64,000 nt of DNA from Rhodococcus sp. 1163 (GCF_002091985.1 NZ_MKKX01000006.1:1-64000), one strand, 5' to 3'. Numbered from the stretch's first letter, positions 8,720-17,373 are shown. Program-made: numbers and translations. Notes: a model not told the origin generated them from the letters alone.

Positions 8720-9874
8720 TCAGAGTCCGAGCATCTTGCAAATGATCTCGTTCATGATTTCGGTGGTTCCACCACCGATGCCCAGGACTCGGGCGTCGCG
8801 GTAGTGTCGTTCGACCTCTGACTCCCGCATACAACCGAGCCCTCCGAACAGTTGGACGGCTTCGTATACGGCGTGGTCGCAGACTTTGACCGCGTTGTTC
8901 TTGGCCATCGCTGTTTCGGCCAGCATGCCTCCGTTGTCGACCCACCGCACTGCTACCGACCGGCAGAACTCCTCGGCTGCAGTGATTTCGGTCGCCAACT
9001 CGGCGATACGATGTCGGACGACCTGGCGGGTGGACAACGGTCGTCCGAAGGTCTCGCGTGAGCGCACCCATTCCGTTGTCAGGTTCAGGCATCGACGGGC
9101 GGTTGCGACGGCCTGAAATGCCAACGACAGTCGCTCGCCTTGGAACTGCTGGGCGATTTGTCCGAAACCCGATCCCTCTTCGCCGATGAGGTTCTGGGCC
9201 GGGACGCGCACGTTGTCGTAGAACAGTTCTGCGGTGTCCGAACACAGCCACCCCATCTTCTCCAGCCGCCGAGACACGGTGAATCCCGTTGTGGTGGTCG
9301 GGACCACGATGAGGGAGATGCCGGCGTGTCCGCGATCTCCGGTCCGCACAGCGGTGGTGACGAAATCCGCACGCGTACCGGAGGTGATGTAGAGCTTGGC
9401 GCCGTTGATGACATAGGAGTCGCCATCGCGGGTGGCTGTGGTGGAGATGTTCGCGACGTCGGATCCGCCACCCGGTTCGGTGATTGCCAGCGCCCCGATC
9501 ATCCGTCCTTCCAGAGCGGGCCTTGCGAACCGGTCGATGAGATCGTCGTTGCCCGAGGACACGATATGTGGGGTTGCGATCCCGTGACTGAACAGCGCCG
9601 ATATCAGGCCCGAGGAGCCCCCGGACAGAATGATCTCCTCGAGGATTGCCAGCATATCGAGTGCATTGCCGCCCGATCCGCCGACACTTTCGGGAGTCGA
9701 TGCCCCGAGGAGACCCAAGGTGGCCGCAGTGTGATGCAGCTCGCGGGGAACCTCGCCATTGCGCTCCCAAGTGGCGAGGTCGGGAAGGACGTGCTTGGTG
9801 GTGAACTGTCGGGTGAGATCGCGCAATGCCCTGCGGTCATCGGTGTCCCACGAATTCGGCAGTGCAGCAGTCAT
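8720..9874 (-). CDS. Acyl-CoA dehydrogenase, last gene of beta-oxidation operon
   Basis: FAD-dependent acyl-CoA dehydrogenase of 384 aa. Seen: AITEPGGGSDVANI, INGAKLYITSG, LFGGLGCMRESEVERHYRD and GGGTTEIMNEIICKMLGL. As in the plus-strand paralogue, the YEGT catalytic Glu is absent and the Glu in FQGERLSLA is the likely base. Its ATG overlaps the enoyl-CoA hydratase stop by 4 bp (ATGA), so the two are translationally coupled. The operon order is thiolase-like, hydratase, dehydrogenase. It presumably catalyses the first oxidation of the acyl-CoA handled by its two neighbours. Confidence 0.93.
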   Translation of the reverse strand: MTAALPNSWDTDDRRALRDLTRQFTTKHVLPDLATWERNGEVPRELHHTAATLGLLGASTPESVGGSGGNALDMLAILEEIILSGGSSGLISALFSHGIATPHIVSSGNDDLIDRFARPALEGRMIGALAITEPGGGSDVANISTTATRDGDSYVINGAKLYITSGTRADFVTTAVRTGDRGHAGISLIVVPTTTTGFTVSRRLEKMGWLCSDTAELFYDNVRVPAQNLIGEEGSGFGQIAQQFQGERLSLAFQAVATARRCLNLTTEWVRSRETFGRPLSTRQVVRHRIAELATEITAAEEFCRSVAVRWVDNGGMLAETAMAKNNAVKVCDHAVYEAVQLFGGLGCMRESEVERHYRDARVLGIGGGTTEIMNEIICKMLGL

Positions 9875-10662
9875 TTTCCACTCCAGATCGGGTCACGCTT
9901 CTCCAGGAAAGCCATGATGCCTTCCATCGTGTCCGCCGAAGCACTCAACTGTGCCAAGGCCTGTTCGGTGAGGGCCCAGCCCTCTGTCTCGCTGCGGACT
10001 GCCCCGTCGACGATTCCGCGGGCAACGGTCTTGCTGGCTTGGACCGCCAACGGCGCACCGCCGGCAATGGTCTCGGCGAGTGCAAGAGCGGTGGCCAGTA
10101 CCTCGGCCTGCGGAACCACACGATTGACCAAGCCCCAACGCAGCGCATCCTCGGCGCTCAGTGCGTTCCCGGTGAGCAGCAGTTCCAGCGCGACTGCGCG
10201 TGGGATGGCGGTGACGAGTCGAAACACTCCACCTGCGCCGGCGATCAATCCGCGCTTGACCTCCGGTAGCCCGAAGGTCGACGTGTCCGCTGCCACAACG
10301 AGATCGCTTGCAAGCGCGAGCTCTGTACCACCGCCGAGTGCGCTGCCGTTGACTGCCGCGATGATCGGTTTCGTGATGTGGTGTTTGACGACTCCGGCGA
10401 AACCCCAGTGTGCGGTGTCGGGCGGTGTCACCCCATCCGGTCCGGAGGTGCCGAGGGCCTTGAGATCTGCGCCGGCGCAGAACGTTGCCTCTCCAGCCCC
10501 GGTCAGCACCACCACTCGGATCTCGTCGGTGGCTTGTGCCAGTTCCCACGCTTCACCGAGACCGCGGTGTACGTCGGCGTTGATGCTGTTGGCGGCTGCG
10601 GGTCGGTTGATGGTCACTAGCATTGTGTGCCCACGTGTTTCGGTGAGTACGACTTCGGTCAT
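9871..10662 (-). CDS. Enoyl-CoA hydratase/isomerase family protein (crotonase)
   Basis: Crotonase-fold enzyme of 263 aa, expected to hydrate a 2-enoyl-CoA. The oxyanion-hole segments CAGADLKALG and NGSALGGGTELAL are present. Both catalytic glutamates of true hydratases appear intact: Glu in GGGTELAL and Glu in GLPEVKRG. The C-terminal FLEKRDPIWSGK is the usual crotonase end. It overlaps its neighbours by 4 bp on each side, so it is coupled within the operon regulated by the adjacent TetR protein. An isomerase or hydrolase role cannot be excluded, but the retained glutamates favour hydration. Confidence 0.92.
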   Translation of the reverse strand: MTEVVLTETRGHTMLVTINRPAAANSINADVHRGLGEAWELAQATDEIRVVVLTGAGEATFCAGADLKALGTSGPDGVTPPDTAHWGFAGVVKHHITKPIIAAVNGSALGGGTELALASDLVVAADTSTFGLPEVKRGLIAGAGGVFRLVTAIPRAVALELLLTGNALSAEDALRWGLVNRVVPQAEVLATALALAETIAGGAPLAVQASKTVARGIVDGAVRSETEGWALTEQALAQLSASADTMEGIMAFLEKRDPIWSGK

Positions 10663-12182
10663 GGCTGTACCTCTTCTTTCAACGAGACCGCAACCCGGCC
10701 GTCGTGGTCGGTGATGGATATTCGCGCGCCGACGAGCGAGCGAGCGCCGCCTTGTGTGTAGCGAAGCAGTGTTGCGGCGTCGTTCGAGTCCGTGTGGCCT
10801 GCGACCCGTGATCCATCGTCGGTCACCGCGATGATCAAGGCAGACTTCGGGCTCTCATCTCGCTCGAAATCTATTGTTGCGGTGACGATATCGGCATCAC
10901 CGATGTAGCCGTGCAGCATGGGCGGACCGGTTGCCGGTATCTCATGAATGTTCGGATCGCCGACGTACCCGTTGCGATGAGGAGTGCGTGCCAACAGCAC
11001 GGTGTGCTGATGGGTGAGATAGCCACCGTTCGCATGGACCAGCGCAGGTGCGTCGACGTCGGAGCTGCGCAACAGTCGGGTGACCTCAGCGATGGCGTGG
11101 AGTGAGTAGCTGTTGAGCGGTCCACCGAAAAAGGAGTGACCGCCGAGGACGCTGGGCACGGTCGAGTGCGGGAGACCCAGAGCCTGGATCAGCAGCTTCG
11201 GCACGACGGGGAAGCAACTGTAGGCGTCGATGATTCGTAGATCGCCACCTGTCACCTCGGCTTGCTTCAAGGTGCGGTCCACGGCGGATGTCAGTGCTGC
11301 CGATCGGCCGAAGTCTTTGCGCGCAAGCACGTCCGCGGATTCGGTTGCGCCCGCGCCGCCCCACAGATAGACGATGCGATCCTCCGCGACACCGAGTTCG
11401 ATGGCAGCGGCGAGTGAACATACGACGATTGCGGCAGCTTGATCGACGAACGGCATCGCATTCATCGTCAGTGGGTACGCGTCGCTGACCAACCGGTTCT
11501 TGGGTCCGCTGGTGGCGATGTCTTCCGATGTCCGCGCGGTAGGCATCCACGCGCACGGGTGTGCGGCAGCAAGTTCGGAGAACTGCGCATACATCCGCGC
11601 GGAGTATTCACGAGACTGCTGGGGGTTGTCACCGATGTCGTAGCTGAACCGGTTCTCGAACAGTGGGTACACGCGGGTCGGTGCGAGTATCCCGGCGCGT
11701 TGCATTTCGGGGCTGCCGAGGTCGTCCGAGGTGAAGGTGGGTGGCCCCCCGGGTGCCGCAAGCCAGCCCCGAGTGGTCGGATCGACGCCGAGTTTCATCA
11801 ACGCGGTCACCGACGCTTGGGCTTCACCGCCCACCAAGAGCGCCACCGACGAGGACCGGTCGGCTATCTCGGAGGCGATGCGGTCGAGTAGAGCTGCAGG
11901 CCAGTGCCCGCCGATCGAACTGGTCCAGGTTCGTGGGCTGTCTGCGCCGATGCGCTTCGCGAGCAAGCCAGGTAGGTCGTCGTAGGACCAGCTCGCGGTC
12001 TTCACCGCGTAGATCGTGTCCACGCGGGAGCCGATGGTCTCGATTCCGGTGTCGGCAAGGGCTGCGATCGTGGCTTCGGAGATGAGGTCCAGGGGATCTC
12101 GCGGCGTAGCGGGTGCTCCGGCCCGTCCCGAGCGAATATCGGCAACGCCGATGATCACCGGCACTGTCGTGGGGTCTGTCAT
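10659..12182 (-). CDS. Thiolase-like protein with extra C-terminal domain, catalytic cysteines not evident
   Basis: Thiolase-superfamily protein of 507 aa, longer than the usual 390-400. The core is recognisable from LVGGEAQASV, VDQAAAIVVCS and GGHSFFGGPLNSYS, where the His of the GHP motif is kept. Where degradative thiolases have their nucleophilic Cys there is TWTSSIGGHW, and where the second Cys (CxGGG) is expected there is HANGGYLT, so both cysteines appear to be missing. The last 90 or so residues form an added domain of the kind described for the SCP2-thiolase-like protein TLP1 of Mycobacterium (from memory). Translation probably starts at ATG 12182, just downstream of an operator. It is the first gene of the three-gene operon. 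Whether it cleaves, condenses or only binds CoA esters is open. Confidence 0.82.
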   Translation of the reverse strand: MTDPTTVPVIIGVADIRSGRAGAPATPRDPLDLISEATIAALADTGIETIGSRVDTIYAVKTASWSYDDLPGLLAKRIGADSPRTWTSSIGGHWPAALLDRIASEIADRSSSVALLVGGEAQASVTALMKLGVDPTTRGWLAAPGGPPTFTSDDLGSPEMQRAGILAPTRVYPLFENRFSYDIGDNPQQSREYSARMYAQFSELAAAHPCAWMPTARTSEDIATSGPKNRLVSDAYPLTMNAMPFVDQAAAIVVCSLAAAIELGVAEDRIVYLWGGAGATESADVLARKDFGRSAALTSAVDRTLKQAEVTGGDLRIIDAYSCFPVVPKLLIQALGLPHSTVPSVLGGHSFFGGPLNSYSLHAIAEVTRLLRSSDVDAPALVHANGGYLTHQHTVLLARTPHRNGYVGDPNIHEIPATGPPMLHGYIGDADIVTATIDFERDESPKSALIIAVTDDGSRVAGHTDSNDAATLLRYTQGGARSLVGARISITDHDGRVAVSLKEEVQP

Positions 12183-12194
12183 GCACCCCACGCT

Positions 12195-12220
12195 AATACA
12201 GACAATAATTGTCCGCAATG
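12195..12220. promoter_or_regulatory. Probable TetR operator A, upstream of the thiolase-like operon
   Basis: Contains the symmetric core GACAATAATTGTC (12201-12213). It lies 13-38 bp upstream of the thiolase-like start. Read on the minus strand, 22 of 26 positions match operator B at 12916-12941, so one regulator probably binds both. Confidence 0.75.
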
Positions 12221-12247
12221 CTGGGTAGGTCGAGCGGGGGACCGCGG

Positions 12248-12847
12248 CTAGGTCAGCGAGCGCAGTACGGTGTCGACGATCAGTGTCGAATGTCGCAGAG
12301 AATCCGGCATTCCCGCATCCGCGCGCGCCTGCGCGAACAGTGCGCGTGTAAGTACTGCGCCGGTCACGAGTTCGAGCAGTAGCGTCGTCGAAGTCTCGCT
12401 CGGCAACTCCCCTCGCATCACTGCGCGCTGAACGATCTGCCTTGTGGTGACGAAGCGGCTCTGGTTGAGCGTGTCGGTGAGATGCGACAAAAGGTCGGGG
12501 TTGACCATCGCGTCGAGAGTCACCCGTAGCGATACCAGTCCGGACAGTTCGGCGTAGCCATGGGTGAGTTGCTCGGAAAGTTCGATGAGGTCATCGCGAA
12601 CAGTGCCGGTATCGATCGGCGTCGACAGCGGCGATCGGGCCTCGAGTGCCTGCACCAACAGGTCTTCCTTGCTGTCCCAACGCCGATACAACGCCGCGCG
12701 ACCAACCTTCGCCTTGCGCGCAACCGCGTCGAAAGTGAATCCGCGCCAACTGGTTTCCCAATACACTTCGAGCACCGCGTCGTAGACGCGAACTTCCATG
12801 TCCGCATCCCGAGGTCTACCGGGCCCGCGCTGACGCTCCTGAGGCAT
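12248..12847 (-). CDS. TetR/AcrR-family transcriptional repressor
   Basis: Regulator of 199 aa. The N-terminal helix-turn-helix is the TetR type: FTFDAVARKAKVGRAALYRRW, then a helix beginning DSKEDLLVQA. The C-terminal ligand domain is unique to the branch and gives no clue to the inducer, probably an acyl-CoA of the adjacent pathway. The ATG at 12847 is preferred; a GTG at 12877 would add ten basic residues, and neither has a strong ribosome site. It lies between two matching operators and shares its strand with the thiolase-like operon 65 bp downstream. Inference: it represses itself, the beta-oxidation operon and the divergent lipase gene. Confidence 0.9.
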   Translation of the reverse strand: MPQERQRGPGRPRDADMEVRVYDAVLEVYWETSWRGFTFDAVARKAKVGRAALYRRWDSKEDLLVQALEARSPLSTPIDTGTVRDDLIELSEQLTHGYAELSGLVSLRVTLDAMVNPDLLSHLTDTLNQSRFVTTRQIVQRAVMRGELPSETSTTLLLELVTGAVLTRALFAQARADAGMPDSLRHSTLIVDTVLRSLT

Positions 12848-12915
12848 TCGCCAATTGTCGCACCTGCGAGATCGCACTCTCGCGACGAGGCATCGGCCTG
12901 GGAAGTCGACCCGCC

Positions 12916-12941
12916 TATTGCGGACAATGACTGTCTGAATT
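12916..12941. promoter_or_regulatory. Probable TetR operator B, between the tetR and lipase genes
   Basis: Core GGACAATGACTGTCTG is a slightly imperfect palindrome in the divergent gap between the TetR gene (start 12847) and the lipase (start 12982). It matches operator A at 22 of 26 positions, allowing control of both promoters. Confidence 0.75.
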
Positions 12942-12981
12942 AGTGTCGGTCCGATTCCGTCCAGGTCCGAGGGGCAGGTGA

Positions 12982-14238
12982 ATGTCGAAGAACAAGATGA
13001 TCCGAACAGTGGCCGTGATGATGCTGTGGGGCGTCGCCACTGTGATGGTCACTCCCATTTCCGCCGCTGCACCCGCTGCCGAAGGTGGGGCCGACTTCTA
13101 CACGCCACCGACCCCGCTGCCGCCGGGCGCTCCTGGAGACGTCATCAGAACCGAACCGTCGGTCGACGCAATCATCCCTGGCACCGGAGCTGTCGTCGAT
13201 GCTCGCGTGACCCGGGTGATGTATCGCAGCGAGAACGTCGCTGACGAGCCGGTCGCCGTCACCGGTACTCTGCTCGTGCCCAACCTGCCTTGGGCAGGAC
13301 AAGGACCTCGACCGTTGGTTGCGTTTGCCCCAGGAACGCAAGGGCTGGGTGATCAATGCGCACCCTCGAAGTTGATGACGTACGGGCAGGAGTACGAAAA
13401 CCTTCAGGTCGGCCCATTGCTGGCGGCCGGTTACAGCGTCGCCATGACCGACTATGTCGGACTCGGCACTCCTGGAACCCACACCTACCTCAATCGTGTC
13501 GATGGTGGGCGGGCACTGCTCAACATGGCACGTGCTGCGCGGTCGATGAATTCGGAGGACGTCACGCCCGCGTCACCGCTGGCGTTGTGGGGATACTCTC
13601 AGGGCGGACAAGCAGCCGGAGCCGCAGCCGAGCTCGCGTCGACGTACGCGCCCGAGTTGGAGTTCGCCGGGGCGTTCGCGGGATCACCAGCCCCTGATCT
13701 CACCGATCTCGCCGACTACGGGGACCGGTCTATCCTCTCCGGCGGAATCGGCTGGGTAGTCAGCGGTCTCATCGCTGCGTACCCCGAACACGACACCGCG
13801 CTGCTCTCGATCTTCAACGATGCCGGACGCGAGATCCTGGCGCGTTCACAGAACTACTGCGTGTTCGACGCGGTCCGAATGAGCCCCTTCGGCACGACGA
13901 CCGACTACACCAGAGACGGTCGATCGATCTCGGAATACATGAATACCGAACCGCTGTCGTCGTTGGTGGCCGCGCAGCGGCTCGGGACGCTGAAGCCGGC
14001 AATGCCCGTCTTCGTGGGGCAGAACTTGGGCGACGATATCGTCGCTGCGCGTGGCACCGAGAGGCTCGAACGAGAGTGGTGCGAGATGGGTGTCCCTGTC
14101 CAGTCGGCCAACCTCGCTGTGCCGCAAATACTTCCGAAGACCGGACTCGGCCACGTCATCGGCTTCGTCACAGCTGTCCCGGCGCTGCAATGGTTGAAGG
14201 ACCGGTTCGACGGTGCCGTTGCGACGAGTAATTGCTGA
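12982..14238 (+). CDS. Secreted lipase of the LIP (Candida lipase A-like) family
   Basis: Exported lipase/esterase of 418 aa. An N-terminal signal peptide is clear: basic MSKNKMIR, a hydrophobic stretch to about residue 25, then AAA cleavage region. The nucleophile elbow is GYSQGG with the Ser near residue 214. The ATDYxGLG-like motif (MTDYVGLGTPG) and GLGHVIG near the end, supplying the His, fit mycolate-group LIP lipases. The ribosome site GAGGGGCAGGTGA precedes the ATG. It lies divergent from the TetR gene across operator B, so it is likely co-induced with the beta-oxidation operon. Inference: it releases fatty or isoprenoid acids from extracellular esters that the operon then degrades. 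Confidence 0.88.
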   Translation: MSKNKMIRTVAVMMLWGVATVMVTPISAAAPAAEGGADFYTPPTPLPPGAPGDVIRTEPSVDAIIPGTGAVVDARVTRVMYRSENVADEPVAVTGTLLVPNLPWAGQGPRPLVAFAPGTQGLGDQCAPSKLMTYGQEYENLQVGPLLAAGYSVAMTDYVGLGTPGTHTYLNRVDGGRALLNMARAARSMNSEDVTPASPLALWGYSQGGQAAGAAAELASTYAPELEFAGAFAGSPAPDLTDLADYGDRSILSGGIGWVVSGLIAAYPEHDTALLSIFNDAGREILARSQNYCVFDAVRMSPFGTTTDYTRDGRSISEYMNTEPLSSLVAAQRLGTLKPAMPVFVGQNLGDDIVAARGTERLEREWCEMGVPVQSANLAVPQILPKTGLGHVIGFVTAVPALQWLKDRFDGAVATSNC

Positions 14239-14269
14239 GCGTCGATTCTTCATCGAACCTATGGAACGT

Positions 14270-14857
14270 TCAGTACTTGCCTGCCGGCAGTTGCCGGTAG
14301 ACCTCGCTCCAGATCATTTCGTGCTCGGCTGCGGTGATCTGTTGTGTTGCAAAACGGTTGTCGGCGTCGACGAGGAGATTCGCGTGTCGGCCGATGTTCT
14401 CGCGGCGAGCGAGGGAGTCGCGGTCGGGTAGATCGGTCATCGTGATCGCTACCTCTATCCGAATGTGCGTTCGCGGGGTGCCTGCCATCACGAATGCGCA
14501 GTACCCGCTGAGCACGTAGACGGTCGTCGACGCGGCGACTGCCTGAATCGGAGCGAGCTGATTGCTCAGCACCACCTCGCTGACGATCCACAATATCGCG
14601 CCCCACAAGGGCCACCCTCGCCATAGGCGCAGACCTCTACGCTCGACAAGGTTGGTGCCCGGAGGAAAAACGACGAGCCGGTGGCGGGTCATGCCGTGGC
14701 GGGCGTGCCAGGTGTCTACTGAGCCCCAGGCCCTTTCGCCGTCGAGAAGGTGGCGCCAGAGGCGACGTGCAGCACTGGGTGTGGCCGACGGTGTCGCATC
14801 GGGGTGGCGGTGGGGGTGTCCCGCTGCCGACCCTCGCGTGACAGGTTCTTCATCCAT
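14270..14857 (-). CDS. DUF6611-type membrane protein of unknown function
   Basis: Protein of about 195 aa with a conserved block from WRHLLDGERAWGSVDTWH to VVFPPGTNLVERRGLRLWRGW, followed by two hydrophobic segments (about 25 residues each) and a soluble tail. I recognise this as the actinobacterial DUF6611 pattern; no function is known to me. The start is uncertain: ATG 14857 is used, and ATG 14920 in the same frame would add 21 basic residues, with no clear ribosome site at either. It is convergent with the lipase and divergent from the SDR at 15055. Confidence 0.65.
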   Translation of the reverse strand: MDEEPVTRGSAAGHPHRHPDATPSATPSAARRLWRHLLDGERAWGSVDTWHARHGMTRHRLVVFPPGTNLVERRGLRLWRGWPLWGAILWIVSEVVLSNQLAPIQAVAASTTVYVLSGYCAFVMAGTPRTHIRIEVAITMTDLPDRDSLARRENIGRHANLLVDADNRFATQQITAAEHEMIWSEVYRQLPAGKY

Positions 14858-15054
14858 TGGGTCAGGTCTACGACAACGGCGGGGCCGTTGGGCGGAAAGA
14901 TACGAGACTTGTATGCCCATGCTGAAGATCTTGATGATCCCTTGACACGCAGTGCAGAGCTCTATCAGCCCCGGGAGGTAGCCGGACGGTCGTATGCTGC
15001 AGAGACAATTGACGACAGTTGACCTTCGGAAACTAGTCGAAAGCAGGCAGCGTT

Positions 15055-15849
15055 ATGGGAAGACTCCAGGGCAAGGCAGCGATAATTACCGGCGGGGCAA
15101 GCGGCATCGGTATGGCGGCCGCGCAAATGTTCGCAGCCGAGGGTGCGGCCGTCACAATCGCCGATTTGGACCAGCAGCAGGCCAGCGATGCTGCTGCCCG
15201 GATACAGGAAGCCGGCGGGCGCGCGATCGGAATCGCCGTCGACGTGATGGACGAGGAGTCCCTCGCTGACCTGGTAAATGCCTCGGTACAGGAATTCGGT
15301 CGCTTGGACGTCATGTGCAATCACGTGGGCGGTAGTAACCCGCGCAAGGATCTGGACGTGCTCCGGCTGGACTTGGAAGAGTTCGACCGCACGATGCAGT
15401 TGAACGTGCGTAGTGCGCTCCTCGGCTGCCGGCTTGCTCTGCCGCACCTGATCGATGCCGGCGGCGGCTCGATCATCAACACTGCCTCCGTCGGGGGCTT
15501 GGCTGGGGACTACGTGCAAGTGGCTTACGGCACCGCCAAGGCTGCGGTCATTCGCATGACCCAGTACGTCGCCACCGAGTACGGAGCGCAAAAAGTGCGT
15601 TGTAATGCGATCGCCCCCGGCGCGGTGATGACCCCAGCCTTGCAAAACAATCTTTCCGTTGAGGCCATCGACAAGATCCGGTCACACAACGCCCTGCCGT
15701 TCATCGGTGAACCCGAGGACATTGCCGCCGCCATGTTGTTCCTGGCCTCGGACGAGTCCCGCTACATCACCGGACAGACACTCGTCGTCGACGGTGGTAT
15801 GACCAGCCATCACGCAATTGCCGAGGATCGCCGCATGCAACCTGACTGA
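15055..15849 (+). CDS. Short-chain dehydrogenase/reductase
   Basis: Classical SDR of 264 aa. Seen: TGGASGIG cofactor motif, DLD after beta-2 (NAD preference), catalytic Ser in NTASVGG, YGTAK active-site pair, and the C-terminal YITGQTLVVDGGM usual for hydroxysteroid/3-oxoacyl SDRs. The structural NNAG motif is replaced by CNHVGG, a common variant in actinobacterial SDRs. It stands alone, with unrelated small genes on both sides, so its substrate is not suggested by context. No strong ribosome site was seen before the ATG. Confidence 0.88.
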   Translation: MGRLQGKAAIITGGASGIGMAAAQMFAAEGAAVTIADLDQQQASDAAARIQEAGGRAIGIAVDVMDEESLADLVNASVQEFGRLDVMCNHVGGSNPRKDLDVLRLDLEEFDRTMQLNVRSALLGCRLALPHLIDAGGGSIINTASVGGLAGDYVQVAYGTAKAAVIRMTQYVATEYGAQKVRCNAIAPGAVMTPALQNNLSVEAIDKIRSHNALPFIGEPEDIAAAMLFLASDESRYITGQTLVVDGGMTSHHAIAEDRRMQPD

Positions 15850-15982
15850 CCACTCGGACTGTGAATGCTGTTCATTCGCAGCGAGACTCATGCAGTTACC
15901 GATTGCTCAGATGTGAGAGAGTCACGATCGATACCAGCAACCACTTGGGCTCCCGCCCTTCTGAGCGGTTTTCGGATCGCTG

Positions 15983-16282
15983 TCATGCGATCAGAGCAGC
16001 TTCGTCGACGCGGTGAACCTCGATTGTGCAGTCCTTCACCGCGGCAGCGATGGCAGCAACTGCTACGAGAACCGGTGCGACGATGGCGACAGCGACGCCG
16101 GCCGTGACTGGAATCTCGATGATGCTCTGGTCCTGATTACTTTTCACCGCAATTTTTCGGACGTTGCCACCGTGAAGCAGTTTCTTCACCGCCGCAGTGA
16201 TTTCAGCCCCCTGAACCTGCAAGGTGTCTGCCGGAGAGGGAGATTCGGCAACAGTCGTGTCGGCCTGATTCTTTTCGGTCAT
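15983..16282 (-). CDS. DUF4342 domain protein
   Basis: Small protein of 99 aa. The DUF4342 pattern is visible: VKKLLHGGNVRKIAVKSNQD, then IEIPVTAGV followed by a 25-residue hydrophobic Ala/Val-rich segment, consistent with one membrane helix. The start at ATG 16282 (MTEKNQ) is chosen because the upstream extension is not conserved-looking; the ribosome site is weak. It is divergent from the DUF488 gene. Function unknown; DUF4342 proteins are often annotated beside chaperone or stress genes, but nothing here proves that. Confidence 0.7.
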   Translation of the reverse strand: MTEKNQADTTVAESPSPADTLQVQGAEITAAVKKLLHGGNVRKIAVKSNQDQSIIEIPVTAGVAVAIVAPVLVAVAAIAAAVKDCTIEVHRVDEAALIA

Positions 16283-16505
16283 GATTGGTATATTTCCGTT
16301 CCGGGTGGGCGAGAGGTGGCCTTGTGTGGTCACCGGTATCAGTCTGCTGTTCGAGCCATCTGAAGTTCAGGGTCTTTGTGCCTCTGTCTTCTGCTGAAAG
16401 TGTGGCCGTTGGAGTGGTCGTCGAGATCAAAGCAGAATGGGGCCGGCGACATTGTCCAGATGCATGAGATGAGTGGCCTGGAGTCGATCGAGTAATCTGG
16501 ATTCG

Positions 16506-17066
16506 ATGACGAAGGGCCAGGAAAGCAAACGCGCCGTGCCTCGGGTATTCACTATCGGACACTCCACTCGCACTGCTGATGAAGTGTTCGAGATGCTGCG
16601 TGCGAACGAGGTGACCGAGCTGGTCGATGTGCGTTCGTTTCCAGGGTCGCGAAAGTATCCGCAGTGGAACCAGGACGCGATCGAGGATGCGCTGCCGGCC
16701 GAAATCGGGTACCGGTGGATCCGGGATATCGGCGGTCGTAGATATACACCGGTTGATGTGCCGAGCCCGAACGGAGGGTGGCGGGTCAAGGCATTCCGCG
16801 ACTATGCGGACTACATGGAGACCGCGGAATTCCGTTCCGGGCTCGCTGAGCTGCTACGGGTCGCGCACGAGTCGATCCCGGCGATCATGTGCAGCGAGGC
16901 CGTGCCATGGCGTTGTCATCGACGGTTGATAACGGATGCGCTCATCGTTGCAGGGGCGGAGGTTTTCGACATTATGTCGATTTCATCGACCCGCCTCGCA
17001 TCGATGACAGAGTTCGCGCACGTACAAGGCGAAACGATCACTTATCCAGAGTCAGCAGAGGCATGA
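16506..17066 (+). CDS. DUF488 family protein
   Basis: Protein of 186 aa matching the DUF488 pattern: FTIGHSTRTADEVFEML at the N-terminus, LVDVRSFPGSRKYPQWN, and a late segment with Cys (IMCSEAVPWRCHRRLI). The conserved GHS, DVR and CxE...CHR residues look like an active or metal site; the biochemical role of the family is not settled. Its TGA overlaps the ATG of the next gene (ATGA), so it is translationally coupled to an alkyltransferase-like protein. That link suggests a role with damaged DNA or nucleic acid (inference). Confidence 0.82.
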   Translation: MTKGQESKRAVPRVFTIGHSTRTADEVFEMLRANEVTELVDVRSFPGSRKYPQWNQDAIEDALPAEIGYRWIRDIGGRRYTPVDVPSPNGGWRVKAFRDYADYMETAEFRSGLAELLRVAHESIPAIMCSEAVPWRCHRRLITDALIVAGAEVFDIMSISSTRLASMTEFAHVQGETITYPESAEA

Positions 17067-17344
17067 CCATCGACCTGGTGTCGGAAGTTCGAGCCGTGGT
17101 GGTGAGGATTCCGGCGGGTCACGTCGCCGCCTACGGTGAGATCGGTCGCGCACTGGGCATAGGTCCCCGGCAGGTGGGCCGGGCCGTCGGACTGCTCGAC
17201 GACGGTGTGCCGTGGTGGCGGGTGGTTCACGCCGACGGTGCGCCTGCGACGTGCCATGGCGGAGCAGCGCGCGCATTGCTCGAAGCGGAAGGTGTTCCGT
17301 TCCGTGGCAACCGCGTGGATATGGCCAAGGTCGGAACGAAGTAG
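17063..17344 (+). CDS. Alkyltransferase-like protein (ATL, MGMT family without active Cys)
   Basis: Protein of 93 aa containing only the DNA-binding domain of O6-alkylguanine-DNA alkyltransferases. Seen: IPAGHVAAYGEIGRALG (helix-turn-helix entry), GPRQVGRAVG with the arginine finger, and PWWRVVHADG where true MGMTs have PCHRV. The acceptor Cys is therefore Trp, the hallmark of ATL proteins, which bind alkylated guanine and hand it to nucleotide excision repair rather than repairing it directly. It overlaps DUF488 by 4 bp and is followed by a GC-rich hairpin, so the pair forms a two-gene operon. Confidence 0.9.
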   Translation: MTIDLVSEVRAVVVRIPAGHVAAYGEIGRALGIGPRQVGRAVGLLDDGVPWWRVVHADGAPATCHGGAARALLEAEGVPFRGNRVDMAKVGTK

Positions 17345-17353
17345 GCGGATCTT

Positions 17354-17373
17354 CCACCCCTTTTCAGGGGTGG
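17354..17373. terminator. Probable intrinsic terminator after the ATL gene
   Basis: Inverted repeat CCACCCC / GGGGTGG with a 6-base loop, 10 bp after the ATL stop. The stem is short but fully GC-paired except one A-T; the following bases are only mildly T-rich. Confidence 0.55.

Noticed and set aside
9140..10714. Long plus-strand frame of over 500 codons
   Set aside because: It lies antisense to the acyl-CoA dehydrogenase and enoyl-CoA hydratase genes, and shows no domain or ribosome site.
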